A DNA stretch of 64,000 nucleotides, from contig NZ_CP031310.1 of NCBI RefSeq assembly GCF_004799665.1, forward strand, positions 2,720,887 to 2,784,886. Reading direction: 5' to 3'. This DNA is from Halapricum salinum (GTDB taxonomy: Archaea > Halobacteriota > Halobacteria > Halobacteriales > Haloarculaceae). The stretch's first letter is position 1. Every line of letters starts with the position of its first letter. The translations under genes and the position numbers were made by a program. This document shows positions 1-8,133 of this stretch, piece after piece. The notes under the pieces are model-generated. The model saw nothing but the letters and a program-made list of their open reading frames with translations, was not told where the DNA came from and made no database searches.

Positions 1-2
1 CC

Positions 3-44
3 ACCGAGATGCTCATGAGCGTGTGTTTGGGGCCGGCGGCTTAG
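3..44 (+). CDS. possible 3' end of an upstream gene (partial)
   Basis: A reading frame open from the window edge encodes the last 13 residues of a protein (ending V-C-L-G-P-A-A) before a TAG stop at 42-44. It would converge with the minus-strand regulator that ends at 81. The residues are too few to identify a family and the stretch could be open by chance, so this is only a candidate partial gene. Confidence 0.3.
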   Translation, partial: TEMLMSVCLGPAA

Positions 45-80
45 GCGTAGCGCTCGCGAACGTGACGCCGACGTTCGGTC

Positions 81-986
81 TCACGCCCGTTCGCGATCTT
101 CGTCGGAGTGGGCCCGGACCCACAGCTCGCCGATCCGCGAGAGCCGCGTCCGGTAGGACTTGCCGTGTGATTCCTGTTCGATGTAGCCTTTGCCGCCGGG
201 ACCGAGGCGGTCGACGTTGTACAGCACCTTCGAGCGGAAGCTGTCGGTGTACTCCTCGCCGAGTTCGCGGGCCAGCCCCTGGGCCAGCTCGGAGACGGAC
301 TCGAACTCCCCGTGCTCGCCGAGCGTGAACAGGATGAGTTCCTCGAAGGGTTTGACGTTCGAGAACGAGGCGACGGGCAACTCGACGACGTACGAGCCGT
401 CAATCTCGGTCGCACCGATGGTCGTCCCGCGCTCGTCGAACTCCGCGAGCAGGTCACGGGCGTCACCGAGCCACTCGTCGATGCGGTCGTCGTCGATCTC
501 CCGCTGGAGGTCCGCGAGCAGGTCGATCCCCTGGCGGAGCTCCTCGGCGAGTTCGGTTTCGAGGTACTTCTCGGGGGCGGTGTAGTAGGTGTGGATGCGG
601 TCGCGGTCGCCCTCGCGTTCGACCATGATCGAGTGGGCCGCGGTGGCAAAGGCAAAGGAGACGGGGCGGGGCATCGCGGAGATGTTGACCCACACTTCGG
701 CGTCTTCGCCACGGTCGAGTTCGGCGTTGATCAGCGCGTAGGCCTGCTCGAAGGCCGCGTCGTAGTCGTAGACGTCTTCGAGGGCGATACGTTCGGTTTC
801 GGCACCCAGGAGGTTCCGAAAGTCGGTCTCGAGCTGGGCGGCGATCTGCTGGGAGTACTCGACGTTGGCCTCGCTGCCGACCGCGCCCTCCAGCAGTATG
901 GCGCGGTCCACGTCGAGTTGCTCGCGCACCAGGGGCGCGATCAGCCGGTCGTAGTCGAACCCGACCGGCACGATGTGGGTGTGCAT
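81..986 (-). CDS. HFX_2341/DUF6293-type regulator (Rossmann/CARF-like domain plus winged helix)
   Basis: This 301-residue protein opens with M-H-T-H-I-V-P-V-G-F-D, the start I associate with the haloarchaeal HFX_2341 (DUF6293) family. The first ~150 residues look like an alpha/beta Rossmann-type sensor fold related to CARF domains. The last ~100 residues (from about 205, S-F-S-N-V-K-P-F-E-E-L-I-L) contain helix-rich sequence consistent with a winged helix, ending in a basic segment (Y-R-T-R-L-S-R-I-G-E-L-W). The ATG at 986 is followed upstream by an A/T-rich stretch near 1005-1015 that could hold the promoter. Family knowledge suggests a ligand-responsive transcription regulator; the ligand and targets are unknown. 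No CRISPR array or cas gene is visible in the window. Confidence 0.75.
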   Translation of the reverse strand: MHTHIVPVGFDYDRLIAPLVREQLDVDRAILLEGAVGSEANVEYSQQIAAQLETDFRNLLGAETERIALEDVYDYDAAFEQAYALINAELDRGEDAEVWVNISAMPRPVSFAFATAAHSIMVEREGDRDRIHTYYTAPEKYLETELAEELRQGIDLLADLQREIDDDRIDEWLGDARDLLAEFDERGTTIGATEIDGSYVVELPVASFSNVKPFEELILFTLGEHGEFESVSELAQGLARELGEEYTDSFRSKVLYNVDRLGPGGKGYIEQESHGKSYRTRLSRIGELWVRAHSDEDRERA

Positions 987-1208
987 ACACGAGGGGTGGG
1001 GCGGTGTTTATAAAAATCACCAGTCTTCGAGCGGTGGGCCGATTCGAGACGGTCTCGTGTACCGGTCGGGAAGCGACTGCGCCCCCAGAGGTGGCGTCAA
1101 TTCGGGGGAGCCGGTCACGACAGGTATTTGCCACGGGCAACCGTACCATCCTGGCGTCCATGAGCACATTCATGGCAGCATTCACGGGCCAGTCGGCCCA
1201 GATCATCA

Positions 1209-2528
1209 ATGCAGGATTCAGCGAAATATCTCATTCACGCACAGATCACCGCCAACGGGGTGGTCGAACGAAGTGACGTCGTCGGTGCGATCTTCGGTCA
1301 GACCGAGGGACTGCTCGGAGACGAACTGGAGATCCGCGAGCTACAGGAGTCCTCGAAGCTCGGCCGGATAGACGTCGAGATCGACTCGGAGGGCGGCAAG
1401 TCCTTCGGCGACGTAACCATCGCCAGCGGTCTGGATCGCGTCGAGACGGCTATCTTGGCCGCGAGCCTGGAGACGATCGAGCGCGTCGGCCCCTGTCGCG
1501 CGACGGCCGAGGTCGTCGACCTCGAAGACGTTCGGCAGGCCAAGCGACGGGAGGTCGTCGAGCGCGCGACCAGTCTGCTGGAGGAGTTCGACGACTCCGT
1601 GCTGTCGAGCCAGGAGCTGATCGAGGCGGTTCGGCGGCGGGCCCGAACCGAGCGGATCACCGAGTTCGAGGGCTATCCCGCCGGACCGCGCGCGGCCGAC
1701 AGCGACGCGATCATCGTCGTCGAAGGGCGGGCTGACGTACTCCAACTGCTCCAGTACGGGATCAAAAACGCCGTGGCGGTCGAGGGGACCGACGTGCCCG
1801 AAGCGATCGCGCGCCTGACGAGCGAGCGGACGGTCACGGCGTTTCTCGACGGCGACCGCGGGGGGGAACTCATCCTCAAAGAGCTGGCACAGGTCGGTAA
1901 CGTCGATTACGTGGCGTTCGCGCCGGCGGGCACGTCCGTCGAGGATCTCTCCCGTGAGGACGTCATGGCGGCGCTCCGGGAGAAGGTCGAGTTCGAGAAA
2001 CTGCTGGCCGATGAGGACGCCGCGACGATCTCCTTCCCGGAGGACGCAGTGCCCCTCGACGAGTCCGAGGCAGCCGCTGGCGAGACCGACTCGGGGGACG
2101 TCGCAGGCGAGGCGGAGTCGGCCGCGACAGATGGTGCGGGTGCGGCGGCCACGGACGAGAAGTCTGCGGCCGGCCAGCAGCCCGCATCGGACGCGGAGAC
2201 GGCGGCCGCAGCGTCGCCCGACGCTGGCGAATCGACGTCGGAGAAAGCCATGACGCTGTCGGATCACGTCGAGGCCGTCATCGAGGGCGGTAGCGGGACG
2301 GTGCGACTGCTCGACGAGGGGTTGAACCCGCTCGACGAGCGGTCGGCGGTGGAGGCCTTCGATGCCATCGAATCGGCCGAGGAGGTCCCGACGACGGTCA
2401 TCGTCGACGGAGCAGTCGACCAGCGCGTGCTCGATGTCGCTGCCCAGCGCGGGGTCGACCGCGTCGTCGCCAGCGGCGAGGGACAGTTCGTCAAGAAACC
2501 GACGAGCGTCCACCTGCAGGTCACCTGA
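1209..2528 (+). CDS. dnaG: Archaeal DNA primase DnaG
   Basis: Archaeal DnaG is a Toprim-domain primase-like protein that also associates with the exosome. The 439-residue product has the family N-terminus (S-A-K-Y-L-I-H-A-Q-I-T-A-N-G-V-V-E-R-S-D-V). The Toprim core is near residues 170-240, with the glutamate motif I-V-V-E-G-R-A-D-V and the metal-binding L-D-G-D-R-G-G. A long acidic Ala/Glu/Asp-rich linker (roughly 275-345) separates this from a C-terminal domain that also begins with helix-rich sequence; such a linker is usual in haloarchaeal DnaG. The ATG at 1209 starts exactly at the conserved N-terminus. Transcribed alone, with the next gene convergent. Confidence 0.95.
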   Translation: MQDSAKYLIHAQITANGVVERSDVVGAIFGQTEGLLGDELEIRELQESSKLGRIDVEIDSEGGKSFGDVTIASGLDRVETAILAASLETIERVGPCRATAEVVDLEDVRQAKRREVVERATSLLEEFDDSVLSSQELIEAVRRRARTERITEFEGYPAGPRAADSDAIIVVEGRADVLQLLQYGIKNAVAVEGTDVPEAIARLTSERTVTAFLDGDRGGELILKELAQVGNVDYVAFAPAGTSVEDLSREDVMAALREKVEFEKLLADEDAATISFPEDAVPLDESEAAAGETDSGDVAGEAESAATDGAGAAATDEKSAAGQQPASDAETAAAASPDAGESTSEKAMTLSDHVEAVIEGGSGTVRLLDEGLNPLDERSAVEAFDAIESAEEVPTTVIVDGAVDQRVLDVAAQRGVDRVVASGEGQFVKKPTSVHLQVT

Positions 2529-2537
2529 AACTGCCGG

Positions 2538-2972
2538 TCACTCACTTCGTTGCCGGTAGACGATCCCGTCCGTGCCGTCCTCGTAGTAGTCCGGCACGCG
2601 GTCGGCCACCGCGAAGCCGCGCGATTCGTAGAATTCACGGGCCCGGGTGTCGTCGGCCCGGGTCGTGACACGGACTCTCTCGACCCCGCGAGACCGGAGC
2701 CGTTCACAGATCGTTTCGAGCAAGGCTCTTCCGTGTCCCTGTCGCTGAGAATTCGTCGCGATTGCGAGCTCTGGGAGGTAGGCACGCGAGTCCCCGACGA
2801 CCGCGAACACGTAGCCGACGATCCGATCGTCGTCGAGACAGACGAACCCAGGGAGTGGACCGTCGGCAGCGGCCGCGAGAAGGTCGGGACTCGGTTCGTC
2901 GAGGGCTGCTCGCTGGATCTCTCCGAGCCTGTGGTGGTCGGCAGGCTCGATCTCGCGAATCGTTCGCGTCAT
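2538..2972 (-). CDS. GNAT family N-acetyltransferase
   Basis: A 144-residue single-domain GNAT protein that would transfer an acetyl group from acetyl-CoA to an unknown amine. The pyrophosphate-binding motif A is visible as L-A-I-A-T-N-S-Q-R-Q-G-H-G-R-A-L-L-E (Q/RxxGxG/A type) near residues 70-87, followed by the typical A-R-E-F-Y-E-S-R-G-F near 112-121. The ATG at 2972 overlaps the TGA of the upstream DUF92 gene (ATGA, 2969-2972), so the two are translationally coupled in one operon. A longer open frame upstream is a shadow of the DUF92 gene. Confidence 0.85.
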   Translation of the reverse strand: MTRTIREIEPADHHRLGEIQRAALDEPSPDLLAAAADGPLPGFVCLDDDRIVGYVFAVVGDSRAYLPELAIATNSQRQGHGRALLETICERLRSRGVERVRVTTRADDTRAREFYESRGFAVADRVPDYYEDGTDGIVYRQRSE

Positions 2973-4315
2973 ATCGGGGCCAGCCCGAGGGCGATCGCGA
3001 AGCCACCGCCAGCGACGCCGGCCGCGGCGGTCGCGAGGAAGTTCACGCCCTGGTTGCCGACGTATCGATCTTCGATCAGCGCGCCGAGCAGACTGTCGAC
3101 GGTCATCCCGACGACACCCGCGGCGACGACGACGGCTGCGCCGGCGGCTCCGATGGTCTCGAACATCCCGGCGCCGATCCCGGCGATGATCGCCGCGCCG
3201 ACGAGTCCGGCAAGCGCGCCCTGCCAGGTCACGCCGCCGTCGGTTCCCGGGTCGACGACCTCGAAAGTCGTGATCAGTCGCGGGCGATCGTAGAGGCCAC
3301 CGATCTCGCTGGAGAGGGTGTCGCTCATCGCGGCGGCGACCGAACCGGCGAAGACGAACAGGAAGAGGTCCTGCGGGACGGCGTCGATCCGCGGGGCCGC
3401 GGCGTGGGCGATGACCGCAAAGAGCGCCACCAGCGAGTTCGCGAGGACGTTCCCGCTGCCGCGTGCCCCCTCGTTGGGCTGGGCGATACCGCGCTGGACT
3501 TTTCGGTCGTACTTGAATTTCGAGGACAGCCCGCCGAGACCGAAGAAGGTGATCAACATGGCGAACCAGCCGACGTCGCCGACGACTATCGTCAAGAGCC
3601 CGAGCAGGACGCCAGTCAACATCCCCGGGAGCGAGGCCGTCTCCAGGGCGAAGGAGACGTACCCCAGTGCGACGGTGATCCCAAGGGCGATGACGATCCC
3701 CTGGGGTGTCACGTCGATCGCCAGATCGGCAAATAGCCACAGCAGCAGGCCCACAGACAGCAACACGAGCGGGTCGTCGCGCTCGAACAAGACTGTGCGG
3801 AGCAGGGCGGCGGTGAGCGCGCCAGTCGCGGCCAGAAACGCCAGCACTGGGAGGTCGACCGGGAGGCCGAGGATCCGGTCGGCGGCGGCGTGAGAACCGA
3901 GACCGGCCAGGAAGGCGACGGCGACGAACGCGGTGGTCGCGGCGATCGGATCGGCCCCGCGGCTGCGGACGGCGTTGCTGGCAAGGTTGCCGAACGAGAG
4001 GACGAAGACGCTCATCGTGAACACGCCGATTGGCATCTCGAACTGCGTCGCCAGCAGCGAGAGGCCGGCGATCGAGAGGGCGAAGCCGGCCAGCCCGTAG
4101 AGGCGGCCGTCTCGGCGGTCGCCGGGGCGAGCGAACAACTCGAAGACGACGCCCCCCTCGATGACGTAGAGCGCGAGGGCGGCGATCGTGACGAACGGCG
4201 CGGCGGCGGCGACAGTCGCGACCGGGCGAGAGAATGTCTGGGAGACGACAGGCACCGCCAGCGAGATGGCTCCCACGGCGGCGAACGCGCCCGCACGGCG
4301 GACTGTCGAGGTCAC
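2969..4315 (-). CDS. DUF92 family integral membrane protein
   Basis: A 448-residue polytopic membrane protein with about 10-12 hydrophobic helices. The C-terminal half matches the DUF92 (TIGR00297) family: conserved K-F-K-Y-D-R-K near residue 270, then A-M-S-D-T-L-S-S-E-I-G and G-G-V-T-W-Q-G. Bacterial and plant relatives include the phytyl-phosphate kinase VTE6, but substrate specificity is unproven here. In many haloarchaea this gene neighbours uppS; here it sits close to two cis-prenyltransferase homologues, which fits a role in isoprenoid phosphate handling (inference). Coupled by ATGA overlap to the downstream acetyltransferase. Confidence 0.85.
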   Translation of the reverse strand: MTSTVRRAGAFAAVGAISLAVPVVSQTFSRPVATVAAAAPFVTIAALALYVIEGGVVFELFARPGDRRDGRLYGLAGFALSIAGLSLLATQFEMPIGVFTMSVFVLSFGNLASNAVRSRGADPIAATTAFVAVAFLAGLGSHAAADRILGLPVDLPVLAFLAATGALTAALLRTVLFERDDPLVLLSVGLLLWLFADLAIDVTPQGIVIALGITVALGYVSFALETASLPGMLTGVLLGLLTIVVGDVGWFAMLITFFGLGGLSSKFKYDRKVQRGIAQPNEGARGSGNVLANSLVALFAVIAHAAAPRIDAVPQDLFLFVFAGSVAAAMSDTLSSEIGGLYDRPRLITTFEVVDPGTDGGVTWQGALAGLVGAAIIAGIGAGMFETIGAAGAAVVVAAGVVGMTVDSLLGALIEDRYVGNQGVNFLATAAAGVAGGGFAIALGLAPI

Positions 4316-4394
4316 GCTACCGGGCGTTTCCCCGAGAGGTACTTACCATTTCCGAACCCCGTGCGTTTAGGAGCCGGACCCTCCATGATCGACT

Positions 4395-5003
4395 GTGGGC
4401 CTGTACGACCGCTATCTCGGGGCGCGACTGCGCTACAGCGACGCCGACCTGCCGGAATCGGTCGCGATCATCCTCACCGAACGGGACCTCCTGGAAAAGG
4501 GTGCCTACGGGACGCTCGAATCGTGTTTCGACTGGGCGTTCGAGTACGGGGCCGAACACGTCCTCGTGTACGTCAGCGTCCTCGACGAGGAGGCCGTCCC
4601 GACGCTGGAGCGCCAGTTCGGCGACATCGACGCGCCAGCGCCGGTGGCCGTTCGCGGCCCGGGAGACGAACAACGCGCCGACGCACCCATCCAGGTCAGT
4701 ATCGGTCTGGGTGGCAAACACGAGTTCGCCGCAACAGTTCGGAGCCTGGCCGAGGAGGTCGAAGAAGGTGAGATCGGTCCCGAGGACATCGACGAGGACG
4801 CTATCGAGGAGCGGCTGGTCTTCCCGACGGCTCCCGATCTTGTCATCAAGACCGGGGCCGAACGCCTTTCGGATTTCATGATCTGGCAGTCGGTCTACTC
4901 CGAACTGTACTTCACCGACGTCAACTGGCGGGACTTCCGCGAGCGCGACTACCTCCGGGCGCTGCGGGATTATCAGGAACGCCAGCGGAGATTCGGCCGG
5001 TAG
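4395..5003 (+). CDS. UppS-like protein, predicted non-catalytic cis-prenyltransferase subunit
   Basis: The 202-residue protein belongs to the undecaprenyl diphosphate synthase family by its C-terminal half: P-D-L-V-I-K-T-G-A-E-R-L-S-D-F-M-I-W-Q aligns with the family RTGGERR.SNF..WQ block. It continues into Y-S-E-L-Y-F-T-D-V-N-W-R-D-F and D-Y-L-R-A-L-R-D-Y-Q. The N-terminal catalytic H...DGNRR motif is absent; the region reads P-E-S-V-A-I-I-L-T-E-R-D-L. The protein ends R-R-F-G-R and so keeps the C-terminal RxG motif. This combination is that of an NgBR/Nus1-type accessory subunit. Start is GTG at 4395. The TAG stop lies in the loop of a perfect hairpin. Confidence 0.8.
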   Translation: MGLYDRYLGARLRYSDADLPESVAIILTERDLLEKGAYGTLESCFDWAFEYGAEHVLVYVSVLDEEAVPTLERQFGDIDAPAPVAVRGPGDEQRADAPIQVSIGLGGKHEFAATVRSLAEEVEEGEIGPEDIDEDAIEERLVFPTAPDLVIKTGAERLSDFMIWQSVYSELYFTDVNWRDFRERDYLRALRDYQERQRRFGR

Positions 5004-5097
5004 GCCGAATCACGTCAGACCGTGTCTGACGGCTGTTTGGACGGTGAGCGCAGCGAGACGTCCAAACGCTGAAAGACGACTCGTGCGAGTCTTTCAG
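4990..5097 (+). repeat. Array of four tandem perfect hairpins at a gene 3' end
   Basis: Four consecutive perfect inverted repeats are visible. The stems are GATTCGGCC/GGCCGAATC (4990-5011, loop ggta containing the TA of the stop codon), GTCAGAC/GTCTGAC (5014-5030), GTTTGGACG/CGTCCAAAC (5035-5067, 15-nt loop) and CTGAAAGAC/GTCTTTCAG (5069-5097). No U-tract follows, so this is not a simple terminator. Sequence between the hairpins is only 1-4 nt. Confidence 0.9.
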
Positions 5098-5213
5098 AAG
5101 TTCGGGCGTTGAGAGACGCACTCGCCTCGAACGGCCGTCCGCGGTAAAATACCCTTCGCTCGGAACCGAAAGTGAAAATAATATTGATAGTGTTGTTCGC
5201 CGTCCTTTTGGTC

Positions 5214-5990
5214 ATGGGACGTGCTGAACTCACTCGCCGTCGAGTGCTTTCGGCTGGTGGACTGGCCACGGCAGGCGGGCTCGCGGGCTGTACCGACATC
5301 CTCGGCGGGTCAGATTCCGGTGGTCCTGACGAGACTGGAACTGTGAGCGAGGGCGTTCTCTCGTCGCTCCCGCTGGACGTGTTACTCACGTTCGACGACG
5401 GTATCGAGGACGTCTCGGGTAACGACCGACCAGTCTCGGTCGAGGGGGGAGAACTCGTCGAGGGACGGTCTGGTCAGGCGCTCCGACTCAGACCTCCGGA
5501 CGAGTATTTCACCGTGCAGTCCGGTCTCGAAAGCCCGGGGTTCGATAGCGGCGACGAGGCAGAGCCTTTCTCGTATGCAGCCTGGGTCCAGATCCACAGC
5601 GCACACCGCCACGAACTCTTCACGAACGAGGGGAGCCGCCGGCGGTTGGCCATCAACTCGGATCGGCAAGTCTGTGGCCGGATGTGGGGCGGGCGGAGTG
5701 ACATCGAGGGGTCTCCGGCCTGCGGAGCACAGGTCCCGCTCGAGGAGTGGGTCCACGTCGGCTTCGTGTTCACCGGCACCGAGGGCCGTGTCTACTACAA
5801 CGGCGACGAGATCGCCCGCAATCCGTGGCGAGGCTACACCGGAAGCGCGAAGACGTGCAGCGGAAGCCGTGCGGCGGGTGGGGGCGACTGTGAAGCCGCC
5901 CCAGGCGAAGTCGACGCGACGATCGACGAGTGGGCGATCATCCGAACCGACGTCTCACAATCGACTATGCGCGAGCTTGCCTCGGCCTGA
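5214..5990 (+). CDS. Tat-exported lipoprotein with LamG-like (jelly-roll) domain
   Basis: This 258-residue product starts with a twin-arginine signal (T-R-R-R-V-L-S-A-G-G) followed by a lipobox L-A-G-C, so it should be exported folded by Tat and lipid-anchored. The remaining ~220 residues resemble a concanavalin-A/LamG jelly roll: L-T-F-D-D-G near residue 58, F-S-Y-A-A-W-V-Q-I, W-V-H-V-G-F-V-F and Y-Y-N-G-D-E-I. This is the pattern of carbohydrate- or surface-binding LamG_3 domains. Four cysteines in the mature part may form disulfides. I chose ATG 5214 because an upstream in-frame start would put hydrophobic residues ahead of the RR motif; an A/T-rich box at about 5174-5186 is a plausible promoter. 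Confidence 0.75.
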   Translation: MGRAELTRRRVLSAGGLATAGGLAGCTDILGGSDSGGPDETGTVSEGVLSSLPLDVLLTFDDGIEDVSGNDRPVSVEGGELVEGRSGQALRLRPPDEYFTVQSGLESPGFDSGDEAEPFSYAAWVQIHSAHRHELFTNEGSRRRLAINSDRQVCGRMWGGRSDIEGSPACGAQVPLEEWVHVGFVFTGTEGRVYYNGDEIARNPWRGYTGSAKTCSGSRAAGGGDCEAAPGEVDATIDEWAIIRTDVSQSTMRELASA

Positions 5991-6077
5991 CTGTCGTGAC
6001 GTATGCTAGCATGCAGTAATTAACTCACTTCCGAATAAAGACTTATACACCCCCATAGCCTAGCCCCACTCGTAGTC

Positions 6078-6308
6078 ATGGCAGTTACCACGAAATCACG
6101 CAGTTCAGCACCGTTCACGATCAGCGAGGCCGATAGCGACGCGCTCCCGGAGACGACGCTCGTCGCGCGGACGAAGCGGTACACGTTCTACTGGCTGGTC
6201 GGCGAGGAGCCGATTCTGCTCACGGTCAAAGACGTCGACGGGACGACCGTCACCGACGAAGTCGAACCGCCCGATCGGATGGTCGAACAGCTCGCACAGA
6301 GTAGCTAG
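6078..6308 (+). CDS. Small conserved-looking hypothetical protein
   Basis: A 76-residue acidic protein without membrane segments, cysteines or a recognisable domain. A T/A-rich box (cttatac, about 6044-6050) lies some 30 nt upstream of the ATG, consistent with a leaderless haloarchaeal transcript. The stop overlaps the stop of convergent uppS by three bases (6306-6307 shared CTAG). Codon use matches the neighbours. No function can be assigned. Confidence 0.65.
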   Translation: MAVTTKSRSSAPFTISEADSDALPETTLVARTKRYTFYWLVGEEPILLTVKDVDGTTVTDEVEPPDRMVEQLAQSS

Positions 6309-7225
6309 TCGGCGGGCTGGTCGAACTCCGTCTCCTCACGGAGCGTGCCGGACTCGTCGCTTGGAAGTCGTTCGGCGAGGCGTTCGCGCACTGCGCCGAC
6401 GTCGGCGCGGTCGTTTTCGAGCGCTCGCACCAGCGCGAGCGCACGGCGGGTCTTCGTCTCGCGCCAGGATTCTTCTCGGGACTCGTAGGTCCGAATCGCT
6501 CGCAGGAAGTCGATCTTCCGGAATTCCGGCCAGTAGGGCGCACAGAAGTAGACGGCCGCCTCGTTACCGTTGGCGTGCCACGGCAGGAAGTTCGACGTTC
6601 GCTCGTCGCCGCCCGTGCGGATGATCAGGTCGACGTCCCGGGTCGCCCCTTCGTAGAGACACTGCTCGACGGTGTCGACGTCGACGGCGTCGGCGTCGAG
6701 TTCGTCGGCGTCGACCCGAGTGGCGATGTCGCGGGCGGCACTCAGCAGTTCGGCCCGACCGCCGTAGGCCAGCGCGATGTTGAGCGTGAACTGGTCGTAC
6801 TCACGAGTTCGGCCTTCGGCGTACGCGACGGCGTCCTGGACACGCTCGGGCAGGCGATCAATCTCGCCGATCGCCCGGATGCAGACGCCGGAGTCGTGGA
6901 CGCGGTCGGTGTCGGCGAACTCTCTGAGTTTCTGCTCGATGAGGTCGAACAATTCTTCGAGTTGCTCGGGTGGTCGGTCGAAGTTCTCCGTCGAGAACGT
7001 GTACAGCGTGAGTTCCTCGATACCGAGTTCGTCACACCAGTTCAGCACGTCCTCTGTCGTCTGGGCACCCGCGCGGTGGCCGTCGGTCGCGTCGGCTCCC
7101 TGGCTACGGGCGTAGCGGCGGTTGCCGTCCTGAATGACCGCGACGTGGTTCGGCGTCCCCGACAGCTCCCAGCGGAGCAATCGCTCGTAGGCGTCGGTCG
7201 CCAGCGACCGTAGCGGGGACAACAT
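6305..7225 (-). CDS. uppS: Polyprenyl diphosphate synthase, catalytic cis-prenyltransferase
   Basis: Condenses isopentenyl diphosphate onto an allylic diphosphate to make the long polyprenyl diphosphate that becomes the dolichol-type glycan carrier at the membrane. The 306-residue protein has the catalytic block H-V-A-V-I-Q-D-G-N-R-R-Y-A with Asp33, the F-S-T-E-N-F block near residue 85, and R-T-G-G-D-E-R-T-S-N-F near 205. It lacks the usual terminal RRFGG: after D-F-L-R-A-I-R-T-Y it reads E-S-R-E-E-S-W-R-E-T-K and runs on in a ~60-residue acidic tail. The missing RxG is present in the UppS-like protein at 4395-5003. Start at 7225 is ATG. Confidence 0.93.
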   Translation of the reverse strand: MLSPLRSLATDAYERLLRWELSGTPNHVAVIQDGNRRYARSQGADATDGHRAGAQTTEDVLNWCDELGIEELTLYTFSTENFDRPPEQLEELFDLIEQKLREFADTDRVHDSGVCIRAIGEIDRLPERVQDAVAYAEGRTREYDQFTLNIALAYGGRAELLSAARDIATRVDADELDADAVDVDTVEQCLYEGATRDVDLIIRTGGDERTSNFLPWHANGNEAAVYFCAPYWPEFRKIDFLRAIRTYESREESWRETKTRRALALVRALENDRADVGAVRERLAERLPSDESGTLREETEFDQPAD

Positions 7226-7328
7226 AGACGGATACTGTCGCGCAGGCGGTATGAGTTTTATCGTTCGGGCTCGCGAGACGAGGATATCGTGAGGCGTATT
7301 AGCCTCTGTGACCGAGATTCGTATACGA

Positions 7329-7730
7329 ATGGCTCAGGAAATCGTCGACGAGGACCTCTACGAACAGGCCCAGGCACTGCTCGAACCGGGCGAGATCGAA
7401 CTCAACGGGATCGTCGTCCACACGGAGCTGACCAGTGACGACGAGGCGAAACTCCACAAGACGACCGTCGAGATCGGCGACGCGATCGCCGAATACGCCG
7501 CTCCCGAGGAGGACACGTACATCTACTCGGGCAACGACGATCCGGAGTTCGGACTCAACCAACACCAGGGACTGACCCTCGACGACGACGCGTTCGTCTG
7601 GGAGTGCCAGCAACTCATCCGGGAAGGGACCTTCCGGATCGTCTTTTACTACGAAGCAAGCGCGGACCAGCAGGCGATCGTCGAGGCCGTCTCCGAGACA
7701 GGGCACACGGTCGAAAGCGTCGAGAGCTAG
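7329..7730 (+). CDS. DUF5778-type haloarchaeal protein
   Basis: A 133-residue acidic soluble protein resembling haloarchaeal DUF5778 proteins (D-L-Y-E-Q-A-Q-A-L-L-E-P-G-E-I-E-L-N-G near the N-terminus). No catalytic motif is obvious and the function is unknown. ATG 7329 was chosen over an in-frame start at 7308 because it begins at the family-like N-terminus. Its TAG overlaps the TAG of the convergent zinc-ribbon gene (7727-7730). Confidence 0.7.
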   Translation: MAQEIVDEDLYEQAQALLEPGEIELNGIVVHTELTSDDEAKLHKTTVEIGDAIAEYAAPEEDTYIYSGNDDPEFGLNQHQGLTLDDDAFVWECQQLIREGTFRIVFYYEASADQQAIVEAVSETGHTVESVES

Positions 7731-8032
7731 AGCGTCGCCTGACAGTTCCAGCACCGGTCGAAGTCGCCCTCGTTTTTCTCACCGCAGTTCGGACACTGCG
7801 GGTCCTCTGCGGACTCGACCGTCGGCTGGTCGCCGGTCCTCGACCGCGCGTCGCCAGCGTCGATACCCGAGAAGTCGACCGGACGCCCCTCACGCTTGGC
7901 GCGACGAATCTCTTCGAGTTTGTCCTCGTCGCTGAAGTAGTCGACGAGACGGAACAGGGCAACCATCATGACGACCGGGACGAGCGCGACGGCGACGATA
8001 GCGAGGAACAGCGCGATCAGGTCCACGATCAT
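7727..8032 (-). CDS. Single-pass membrane protein with C-terminal zinc ribbon
   Basis: The 101-residue protein begins with one long hydrophobic helix (residues ~3-30) and continues with a basic/acidic linker. It ends in a treble-clef-like ribbon with cysteine pairs C-P-N-C and C-W-N-C about 13 residues apart. It would sit in the membrane with a small zinc-binding domain in the cytoplasm. Similar anchored zinc-ribbon proteins are common and uncharacterised in haloarchaea. Confidence 0.7.
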   Translation of the reverse strand: MIVDLIALFLAIVAVALVPVVMMVALFRLVDYFSDEDKLEEIRRAKREGRPVDFSGIDAGDARSRTGDQPTVESAEDPQCPNCGEKNEGDFDRCWNCQATL

Positions 8033-8133
8033 ACAGTATGGTAGACACTATGTCACAATAACCGTGCGGATATCCCGCCTGTCGAGACGCTTTTCACGAC
8101 TGAACCCCGAGTGTCTGCCAACGCAGTCGAGTG

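Noticed and set aside
312-1013. 233-residue plus-strand ORF opposite the first regulator
   Set aside because: Low-complexity Val/Gly/Asp composition typical of reverse-complement shadows; overlaps the supported gene fully.
4990-5097. Ordinary transcription terminator
   Set aside because: Archaeal terminators are usually T-tracts; here there are four GC-rich hairpins and no T-run, so a simple terminator does not explain the array.
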